DNA of 64,000 nucleotides from Oscillospiraceae bacterium (GTDB lineage: Bacteria; Bacillota; Clostridia; Oscillospirales; Acutalibacteraceae). The translations under genes were made by a program, and so were the position numbers. The stretch lies in NCBI GenBank assembly GCA_015065975.1, contig SVPG01000002.1, positions 40,869 to 104,868 of the forward strand. Reading direction: 5' to 3'. Each line of letters opens with the position of its first letter. Position 1 is the first letter of the stretch. Below the pieces are notes generated by a model. It ran no database searches. It was not told the origin of the DNA and saw only the letters and a program-made list of their open reading frames with translations. Shown piece after piece: positions 57,840 through 64,000 of this stretch.

Positions 57840-58094
57840 GTGTTGTCAATAACAAGAAACATCGATTCTGTCGGACGTATCGTCATACCGATGGAATATC
57901 GAAGTGTGCTTAAAATATCCGCAAATGACCCTCTCGACATCTCTGTCGACGGTGACAGCATCGTTATCAGAAAGGTATCGCAGGGCTGCGTATTCTGCGG
58001 AGAGGCTTCGCGCAGGCTGATAAATCTCAACGGCAAGGCCGTCTGCGAAATGTGCCTCGGTCAGCTCAACCGCTCCGACAAGGATACCAACTGA
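57840..58094 (+). CDS. AbrB/SpoVT-type regulator with zinc ribbon
   Basis: Swapped-hairpin AbrB DNA-binding domain: ITRNIDSVGRIVIPMEYRSVL then PLDISVDGDSIVIRK (about residues 4-47). The C-terminal part has CVFCG and VCEMCLGQL, two CxxC pairs that should bind zinc, in place of the usual oligomer or GAF domain. About 84 residues. GTG 57840 has AGGAGG five bases upstream; TTG 57843 is nearly as good. First gene before three unknown proteins, so it may control the operon. Confidence 0.85.
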   Translation: MLSITRNIDSVGRIVIPMEYRSVLKISANDPLDISVDGDSIVIRKVSQGCVFCGEASRRLINLNGKAVCEMCLGQLNRSDKDTN

Positions 58095-58127
58095 TATTTT
58101 ACATATCTGAAAGGCATAACTTACCAC

Positions 58128-58688
58128 ATGAATAATTCTGACAGCAATTTTGATCAGTTTGATGAGCTGATTGCAACTATCCGTTTTGAGCCTGACAAGC
58201 TTCGCGAAGGGATAGAGAGCGATCCTTACATAACCGTTGGTGAAGCACGGCGCATGAGCCGTCTCACCATAGAGAAAAACCAGTTCCCCGCATTCCAGAA
58301 GGCTCTTAGCATGATCGAGGAACAGCAGGAAGACGAATCGCCCGAAGAAATCGCGGACGATGATGTTTTCCCCGATGTTCCGCAGAACGTGACCATGCCT
58401 TCAGCCGTATCGCGCAAACCCGCCAAAAAGGCGGAGCAAACCGATGACGATGAAGAAGAGTCTCCGATAAACGAGCTCGAGCTTTTCGATATGATCGACA
58501 ATATCGAAAGCAGCCGCGCTCAGCACAGCGCTCCTTCTCCCGATTTTTCTCAGGCTCTGCCTCAGGAGGCGGAGCTGTATGACCCTTACAACACCAAGCT
58601 GAACAATTATGATATAGACGAGCTTTTATCTGACATTCCGACCTTTGAGCTCGATTCCGGATATAGGCTCGAGGGTACCGGCAAGTAA
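58128..58688 (+). CDS. Acidic, mostly disordered protein of unknown function
   Basis: 186 residues, rich in Asp, Glu, Ser and Pro, with no membrane helix or signal peptide. A more ordered N-terminal piece (about 1-68) contains FEPDKLREGIESDPYITVGE and is followed by a long acidic segment and a C-terminal NNYDIDELLSDIPTFELD motif that could be a short binding peptide. I cannot name a family. It lies between the AbrB-like gene and a membrane protein gene, 33 bases from each. Confidence 0.6.
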   Translation: MNNSDSNFDQFDELIATIRFEPDKLREGIESDPYITVGEARRMSRLTIEKNQFPAFQKALSMIEEQQEDESPEEIADDDVFPDVPQNVTMPSAVSRKPAKKAEQTDDDEEESPINELELFDMIDNIESSRAQHSAPSPDFSQALPQEAELYDPYNTKLNNYDIDELLSDIPTFELDSGYRLEGTGK

Positions 58689-58720
58689 AACAAGAAATTA
58701 CTGACAGGGATGATTGACTG

Positions 58721-60160
58721 ATGAAAAACAACAGACAGATAGGACTTGACGGCAAGATTTTCATAACCGACTGCCTCAAGCGAAGCACATATTTTGTATA
58801 TGCGCTCATACTCTTCGGTGCCGTGGGAGCATTCTCCGACATACTCAAGCTCCTCGGTGCAAGCGGCGCGATAATGAGCAGTTTCAGCATAACTCTGCTG
58901 ATATACGATTTTATCGCCATGCTCGTGCTTATTATCGTAACCTTCTACGCTTATTTCCTTGAATGCGGTGAAAACATTCCGATTCTGAAATCAAAACCGA
59001 TCATTTTCCTGTGCTGGTTCAGAATGGGTTACAGCGTACTTCTCGGATACTATATCTGTTACCGTGTAATGTACATCGCCGCAAACCCGCAGCTCGGTCT
59101 TACCGCACTGCTTATTTACTACATAATTTATCTCGTCACGATAGTTCTTTCCATCTTCTCCGATGCGTTTATCATCAATATCCTCACAAGAAACATAATC
59201 AGAAGAAGCTATGAGAAGAGTTTCCACAGACTCTCATCCATCGGTATAGCTGCTCAGGGACTTCTCCCCATCGCATATATTTTCGCAAGAATATTTCTCA
59301 AGGAGGTCGGTGACGAATGGTTCACCACATCCTTCTGTGACTTTATGAGACTGTGCATCACTCCCATTTTCTATATCAGTCTCTGGTTCATCTATTCAGG
59401 CGCCGTAAAGCAGGTCGCATCCGTATTCGGTGAGGTCGATACCGCTCTTCGCGAGAAGCGTTATCAGATAACCTATTCCGAGCAGTCGTCACCCAAAAAG
59501 CTCAAGGCTGCAAAGAAAAACAAGAAAAAGAAAAAGCCCGCCAAAAAGGCTGCTCCCGTTCCTGCTGCCGCAGTAAAGATCGAGGAAGAAGAAACATTAG
59601 AACCCGAGGACATCACCGAGGAGGACGTTTCCGACGACGATGCTGCCGAAGAAATCGATGATTCTTCCGATACCGATTCCGACAGCGACGACAATGATTC
59701 CGACAGTGGCGCCGATGCCTCTTCCAACGAAGAAAGCGGCGGCGAATCCGAGGAACCGACCGCCTCTGAAGAGCCCGAAGAAGAAGCTTCTCAGAACGCC
59801 AAGGACGCTATCAGAGAAGAGGCTATGCGCATAAGACAGCAGGTTCAGTACATAAATCCGTCTGCAACTGATGCAAGAGGTGCCGCCGTTCAGGATTTTG
59901 ATCCCTTCGCGGTACAGCCTTCCAATCCGCAGACAACTGCACAGAGACCCGCCGCACAGACACAGCAGCGCAGACTTCCGCAGCGCACCGTCAACGGACA
60001 GCAGAGACTTCCGCAGGTCATGCCCGGCAACACCGCACGTTCCGCACAGCCGATGCCTCAGCAACCCTCAGGTCAGAGATACCCGCGTCAGAACAACGCA
60101 GCAGGCAGAACCCGCAGACCCGGCGGTTCCGTATATTATCCTCCCCACCGCGGCAACTGA
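58721..60160 (+). CDS. Six-helix membrane protein with long disordered tail
   Basis: 479 residues. Six hydrophobic segments occur in the first 240 residues. A Lys-rich run (KKNKKKKKPAKKAA) marks the cytoplasmic side, followed by an acidic Asp/Glu/Ser-rich stretch (about 290-370) and a Gln/Pro/Arg-rich end. No enzyme motif is seen. The next gene encodes a second six-helix protein with a charged tail, so the two may form a complex. Function unknown. Confidence 0.65.
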   Translation: MKNNRQIGLDGKIFITDCLKRSTYFVYALILFGAVGAFSDILKLLGASGAIMSSFSITLLIYDFIAMLVLIIVTFYAYFLECGENIPILKSKPIIFLCWFRMGYSVLLGYYICYRVMYIAANPQLGLTALLIYYIIYLVTIVLSIFSDAFIINILTRNIIRRSYEKSFHRLSSIGIAAQGLLPIAYIFARIFLKEVGDEWFTTSFCDFMRLCITPIFYISLWFIYSGAVKQVASVFGEVDTALREKRYQITYSEQSSPKKLKAAKKNKKKKKPAKKAAPVPAAAVKIEEEETLEPEDITEEDVSDDDAAEEIDDSSDTDSDSDDNDSDSGADASSNEESGGESEEPTASEEPEEEASQNAKDAIREEAMRIRQQVQYINPSATDARGAAVQDFDPFAVQPSNPQTTAQRPAAQTQQRRLPQRTVNGQQRLPQVMPGNTARSAQPMPQQPSGQRYPRQNNAAGRTRRPGGSVYYPPHRGN

Positions 60161-60205
60161 CGCCGTATCGGGAGTCAAGTTCCATAACGGAGGAATTATT
60201 TTACA

Positions 60206-61417
60206 ATGAAAAATACCAAGCGAAAATTAAGACTTAATCCCTCTGTCGGAATGAAGCAGTTTGCAGGACGTTTTTCATTTCTTGCTATCGCTCTTCTTGC
60301 CGCTGCTTATGCCGTTCTCAGCATAAGATTCACAAATGCAGAGAATGCCGTTATCGGAAGCACAGGCATGAGCACACTTCGCAGCGTAGCGGCAATCGCA
60401 ATGCCTGCAGGTATTTTTATCGCTTTTCTTGCTTCAAAATTCAAATACGAACAGATAAAACCGATGTACGGTCTTATCGCCGTCGCAGGTTCATTATCAC
60501 TCTTTGCTTTTCTTAATTTCACGCCCGTCATCTCTGAGACAAGCAGTCTGTGGAGACTTGAATCGGTAATGGGATTCGTCGCTGTATGCTCCTGTCTCAT
60601 ACTCGTTTTCACCCTTATACTCGCCGACCTCGGTGTCAGGATCAAGCCTCAGATCGGTGTTGCGGTTTCGGTCTGCTGTACAATTGCCGCGGCACTTACA
60701 CTGATAAGACTTGTTCTCACCGTCACCACGCTTCAGACCGCAATCGGCGATGATTACAACTTCGTTCTCGCTTCCGAGGAATTCTACAGCGAGGTAAGCT
60801 GGATATTAAGAAGAATCCCCTTTGAAAAGGCCACACAGAGCATTTACACCGCCAGAATAATCGAGCGCATCGGACTCATATGTCTCCTTGCCTCAGGTAT
60901 TCCGTTCGGCTTAAATTATAAAAACTTCTTCGAGACATTCAACCGCGAGATGGATTTTTCCGCCGATCTCCCCGACGGATATATCGAAATTGAGCATCGC
61001 GTCAGAAAAAAGAAGAAAAAGCAGAAGAATTCAAATATCGACAACAGATTCTCCGAAATGCCGTCGAGAGGCTCCAACACACGCATTGACCCCAACGAGA
61101 ATTATTACCGCAAGGAAAAGCGCGGAGCTTCATTTGACGATATTTTTGAAGAAAAGCTTTCAGCAATTCAGAACGGTGAAGAGACATCTTCTTCATCTTC
61201 TTCCGATAAGGCTCGCTACACACCGCGTACCGAGCGCAGACGCTCCGAGCCTGTCGATGACGGCTCGTATGTAATACCCGAGCATCTGCCCGCAAAGCCC
61301 CGTGTAACCGCAAGAACATCTGACGGCAGAGCCATCACCGTCAAGGTCAAAGCCTCGCCCTCCCGCCCTTCACTCCCCAAAGACGGCGACGATATCTGGA
61401 ATAATTACAGAGATTGA
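60206..61417 (+). CDS. Six-helix membrane protein with charged cytoplasmic tail
   Basis: 403 residues. Six hydrophobic segments in the first 235 residues, then a basic patch (RVRKKKKKQKNSN), a Ser-rich region and Arg/Pro-rich end. The phrase SFDDIFEEKLSAI in the tail could be a protein-binding helix. GGAGG stands before ATG. Same layout as the gene before; they look like a paired membrane complex rather than close paralogues. Function unknown. metF follows 27 bases on. Confidence 0.65.
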   Translation: MKNTKRKLRLNPSVGMKQFAGRFSFLAIALLAAAYAVLSIRFTNAENAVIGSTGMSTLRSVAAIAMPAGIFIAFLASKFKYEQIKPMYGLIAVAGSLSLFAFLNFTPVISETSSLWRLESVMGFVAVCSCLILVFTLILADLGVRIKPQIGVAVSVCCTIAAALTLIRLVLTVTTLQTAIGDDYNFVLASEEFYSEVSWILRRIPFEKATQSIYTARIIERIGLICLLASGIPFGLNYKNFFETFNREMDFSADLPDGYIEIEHRVRKKKKKQKNSNIDNRFSEMPSRGSNTRIDPNENYYRKEKRGASFDDIFEEKLSAIQNGEETSSSSSSDKARYTPRTERRRSEPVDDGSYVIPEHLPAKPRVTARTSDGRAITVKVKASPSRPSLPKDGDDIWNNYRD

Positions 61418-61444
61418 TCCTTTTATAGAAATGTGGGATAACAA

Positions 61445-62320
61445 ATGAAACTTACCGATCTTTTTACAAAAGACAGGCTGTCGCTCTCTTTTGAGGTATT
61501 CCCTCCGAAGACCGACACGGCATTTGACAGCGTAAAAACCGCCACCGAGGAGATTGCAAAGCTTCTCCCCTCCTTTATGAGCGTTACATACGGTGCAGGC
61601 GGCGGAACAAGCCGTTACACGCTTGATATCGCAAAGAATATCAAGGAGCACTATCATGTTCCCACTCTCGCGCATCTGACCTGCGTCTCCTCCACAAAGC
61701 AGACTGTAAGAGCAAAGATCGAGGAGATCAGAGCCGCAGGAATCAACAACATCATGGCCCTTCGCGGCGATCTCACTCCCGAGCTTGAAAACAGCGACAG
61801 AAGCAGTTGGGACTACCGTCATGCTGTCGAGCTTGTCCGCGACATAAAGGAGATAGATCCCGATTTCTGCGTTGGCGGCGCATGCTATCCCGAGATTCAT
61901 CCCGAAAGCGCAAATCAGGCCGAGGACATCAGATATCTCAAGGAAAAGGTCGATGCAGGCTGTTCCTTCCTTACGACTCAGATGTTTTTTGACAACAATC
62001 TTCTTTATAATTTCCTTTACAAGATTCGCGAGGCAGGCATTACAGTCCCCATTATCCCCGGCATAATGCCTATCACCAATGCAAACCAGGTCGACAGAGC
62101 AATCAAGCTTTCGGGCTCCTTCATGCCCCAGAGATTCAAGAGCCTTGTTGACAAATTCGGTCATTCCCCTGCCGCAATGAAGCAGGCCGGAATTGCATAT
62201 GCAACCGACCAGATAATCGACCTTTTCGCAAACGGCATAACAAACGTTCACGTATATTCGATGAACAAACCCGATGTCGCCGCGAAAATACAGAGCAATC
62301 TGTCTGATATACTCGGATAA
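61445..62320 (+). CDS. metF: Methylenetetrahydrofolate reductase
   Basis: Reduces 5,10-methylene-THF to 5-methyl-THF, which supplies methionine synthase. 291 residues, TIM-barrel flavoprotein: LSFEVFPPKT (catalytic Glu) near 17, SVTYGAGGGTS near 47, TCVSSTKQT, ALRGDLTPE and TTQMFFDN in order. It is followed by the methionine synthase activation protein and metH in one run, so the methyl group goes from folate to homocysteine within one operon. Confidence 0.96.
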   Translation: MKLTDLFTKDRLSLSFEVFPPKTDTAFDSVKTATEEIAKLLPSFMSVTYGAGGGTSRYTLDIAKNIKEHYHVPTLAHLTCVSSTKQTVRAKIEEIRAAGINNIMALRGDLTPELENSDRSSWDYRHAVELVRDIKEIDPDFCVGGACYPEIHPESANQAEDIRYLKEKVDAGCSFLTTQMFFDNNLLYNFLYKIREAGITVPIIPGIMPITNANQVDRAIKLSGSFMPQRFKSLVDKFGHSPAAMKQAGIAYATDQIIDLFANGITNVHVYSMNKPDVAAKIQSNLSDILG

Positions 62321-62321
62321 A

Positions 62322-62954
62322 ATGAACAGTACGGTTTTAACAAAAAAATATATTCTGCCGTCCTTTGATACAAGAGAGATTTTGCGTTACGCAGGCGTTT
62401 CGGGCAGCTCGCCCGATTTTTCCGAACTTATGCAAAGCTGTCTTGACGAAACGGACGGCAAATTACTTTACAGGGTTTGCTACAGAGAGTTCGGAATAAA
62501 AACGGACGCAAATATTATCGATCTCGGCTTTGCGAAAACAGAATCCGACGATCTTGCAAAGAATCTGCAGGGCTGTGAAAGCATAGTGCTTTTCGCGGCA
62601 ACCGTCGGAATCGAGCTTGACCGACTGATAGCAAAATACAGCAGAATATCACCTTCAAAGGCTCTGTTCTTTCAGGCGATCGGCGCCGAAAGAATAGAAT
62701 GTCTCTGCGACACATTCAATCGTGAGATCGGCGAGCTTGTGTCGGCTGCGGGAAAGGTCACAAAGCCCCGTTTCAGTCCGGGTTACGGCGATCTTCCTCT
62801 TTCACTGCAGAAGGATATTTTCCGTGCGCTTGACTGTCCGAGAAAGATCGGTCTTACGCTTAACGGCAGTCTCCTTATGTCACCTTCAAAATCCGTTACG
62901 GCGATAATCGGTATCGGCGATAAAAACACATATTGCGGGAAGGAATTGACCTGA
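62322..62954 (+). CDS. Methionine synthase activation-domain protein, stand-alone
   Basis: 210 residues corresponding to the C-terminal reactivation domain of cobalamin-dependent MetH, encoded separately. Fold phrase SPGYGDLPLSLQKDIFRALD and the helix IGAERIECLCDTFNR match the AdoMet-binding domain. It would methylate the oxidised cobalamin with SAM as methyl donor. ATG 62322 starts one base after the metF stop; no clear ribosome site, so coupling is likely. Split MetH with a separate activation protein is known in Clostridia. Confidence 0.85.
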   Translation: MNSTVLTKKYILPSFDTREILRYAGVSGSSPDFSELMQSCLDETDGKLLYRVCYREFGIKTDANIIDLGFAKTESDDLAKNLQGCESIVLFAATVGIELDRLIAKYSRISPSKALFFQAIGAERIECLCDTFNREIGELVSAAGKVTKPRFSPGYGDLPLSLQKDIFRALDCPRKIGLTLNGSLLMSPSKSVTAIIGIGDKNTYCGKELT

Positions 62955-62955
62955 T

Positions 62956-64000
62956 ATGAAAATAACCGAATATATAAAGAATAACACCCTATATCTCGAC
63001 GGCGGTATGGGAACACTTCTCCAGGCTCAGGGACTTGGTGCAGGTGAGCTGCCCGAGCGCTGGAACATTACCCATCCCGATATCATTACAAAGATTCATA
63101 CCGATTATTTCAACGCTGGAAGCAACGTTGTCAACGCGAACACATTCGGCGCAAACTCTCTCACCTTCTCATCCAAAGAGCTTGAAGAAATCGTGAAGGC
63201 TGCGCTGAGCAACGCTTCGCTCGCAAGGACTCAGAGTGTCGGAACACAGGAAAAGTGGGTTGCTCTCGATATCGGTCCTACAGGTCGTATGCTTGCGCCT
63301 TACGGTGATTTTGATTTTGAGGATGCCGTGTCCGTGTTTGCCGAAACAGTCAGACTCGGTGCAAAGCACGGCGCTGATCTCATTTTTATCGAGACGATGA
63401 ACGACAGCTACGAAACAAAGGCTGCTCTGCTGGCTGCGAAGGAAAACTGCGATCTTCCCGTATTTGTTTCCAACGCTTACAGTGAGGACGGCAAGCTTAT
63501 GACAGGTGCTTCACCTGCCGCAATGGTTGCAATGCTCGAAGGTATGGGGGCTGACGCGATAGGCGTAAACTGTTCGCTCGGTCCGAAGGCTCTCGCAGGA
63601 GTCGTCGGCGAATATCTTGAATACTCAAGCACACCCGTGATTTTCAAACCCAACGCAGGTCTTCCGAAATCCGTCGACGGACGCACCGTTTTTGATGTAC
63701 TGCCCTCGGAGTTCTCCTGCGACGTCGCTTCAATGATCGAAAAAGGCGTACGTGCGGCGGGCGGCTGCTGCGGCACCACTCCCGAATACATTTCTGCACT
63801 TGTTGACGCTTCCCGCAATATCACGCCGCGTCCTCTCACAAAAAAAGATATCACCTGCGTTTCTTCGTACACTCACGCCGTCACCTTTGGCGAAAAGACC
63901 GTTTTAATCGGAGAACGCATAAATCCGACAGGCAAAAAGAGGTTCAAGGAAGCCCTCAAGGCAAACGATATCGATTATATTCTCAAGGAAGGTATCGCTC
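62956..64000 (+). CDS. metH: Cobalamin-dependent methionine synthase, 5' part
   Basis: Homocysteine methyltransferase domain (about residues 1-290): LDGGMGTLLQAQGL at the start, GVNCSLGP (zinc Cys) near 200 and GGCCGTTPEY (two zinc Cys) near 272. The pterin-binding domain begins with LIGERINPTGKKRFKEAL near 320 and runs out of the window. ATG 62956 follows the upstream stop by one base. The activation domain is supplied by the gene before. Truncated only by the window end. Confidence 0.93.
   Translation, partial: MKITEYIKNNTLYLDGGMGTLLQAQGLGAGELPERWNITHPDIITKIHTDYFNAGSNVVNANTFGANSLTFSSKELEEIVKAALSNASLARTQSVGTQEKWVALDIGPTGRMLAPYGDFDFEDAVSVFAETVRLGAKHGADLIFIETMNDSYETKAALLAAKENCDLPVFVSNAYSEDGKLMTGASPAAMVAMLEGMGADAIGVNCSLGPKALAGVVGEYLEYSSTPVIFKPNAGLPKSVDGRTVFDVLPSEFSCDVASMIEKGVRAAGGCCGTTPEYISALVDASRNITPRPLTKKDITCVSSYTHAVTFGEKTVLIGERINPTGKKRFKEALKANDIDYILKEGIA

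Overview
The window reads as chromosomal DNA of a Gram-positive anaerobe of the Clostridia, most likely the Oscillospiraceae/Ruminococcaceae. Supporting signs are a full Gram-positive housekeeping set (DnaD- and DnaC/DnaI-like primosome proteins, RqcH, TrmK, YhaO/YhaN-like pair, PurL as one long chain, L28 of the four-cysteine type), A+T-rich intergenic DNA with SigA-type promoters, strong AGGAGG ribosome sites, Thr-rich linkers on surface proteins, and cohesin-like and dockerin-like domains. This placement is inference from gene content; there is no rRNA in the window. Genes are densely packed on both strands and most operons end in clear hairpin terminators.

Layout. 1-9.2 kb: end of endonuclease III, an ABC-F ATPase, MtaB, an ECF sigma/anti-sigma pair, a DnaD-like and a DnaC-like gene, and an M18 aminopeptidase. 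9.2-19.6 kb: DUF1934 protein, MurI and Ddl (cell wall), an exonuclease, a YibE/F membrane protein, a 34-residue membrane miniprotein, an NAD salvage pair (nicotinamidase-like and nicotinate phosphoribosyltransferase), an XRE regulator, and an ApbE/Gx-transporter pair. 19.8-25.6 kb: a GGGtGRT/NifU-like pair, an unknown membrane protein, a LysR regulator divergent from a CofE-like ligase, and a phosphoribosyltransferase-fold protein with an altered active site. 25.6-30.2 kb: a three-gene surface operon with two membrane-anchored cohesin-like proteins around a dockerin-bearing amidase. 30.4-36.5 kb: RluA, RqcH, Nif3, TrmK, DUF1858 protein, a zinc-ribbon protein preceded by a tRNA-like element, a sigma factor, and L28. 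36.6-43.5 kb: an L,D-transpeptidase, unknown membrane proteins, an SbcD/YhaN-like pair and two tiny related proteins. 43.7-49.2 kb: PurL, a small membrane protein, a transglutaminase-like membrane protein with a sigma-region-2-like head, and tRNA-Leu(TAA). 49.2-50.9 kb: an A+T-rich islet with an Mrr-type nuclease and a Cys-rich orphan, framed by duplicated intergenic modules. 51-54.3 kb: a P-loop ATPase, tRNA-Thr(CGT) and a PadR/DUF1700/DUF4097 operon. 54.3-57.7 kb: lysA-dapA under a lysine riboswitch, and a serine acetyltransferase. 57.8-64 kb: an AbrB-like regulator with a zinc ribbon, two six-helix membrane proteins, then metF, a methionine synthase activation protein and the start of metH.

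The least explained and most interesting parts are: the cohesin/dockerin amidase operon; the tRNA-like element with a shrunken anticodon arm in front of a zinc-ribbon gene; the sigma2-like/transglutaminase pseudoenzyme; the islet beside tRNA-Leu with its repeated terminator-promoter module; the miniprotein gene whose Shine-Dalgarno and start codon are bridged by a hairpin; and the GGGtGRT/NifU-like and CofE-like genes. No CRISPR array, phage, transposase or replication origin was seen.
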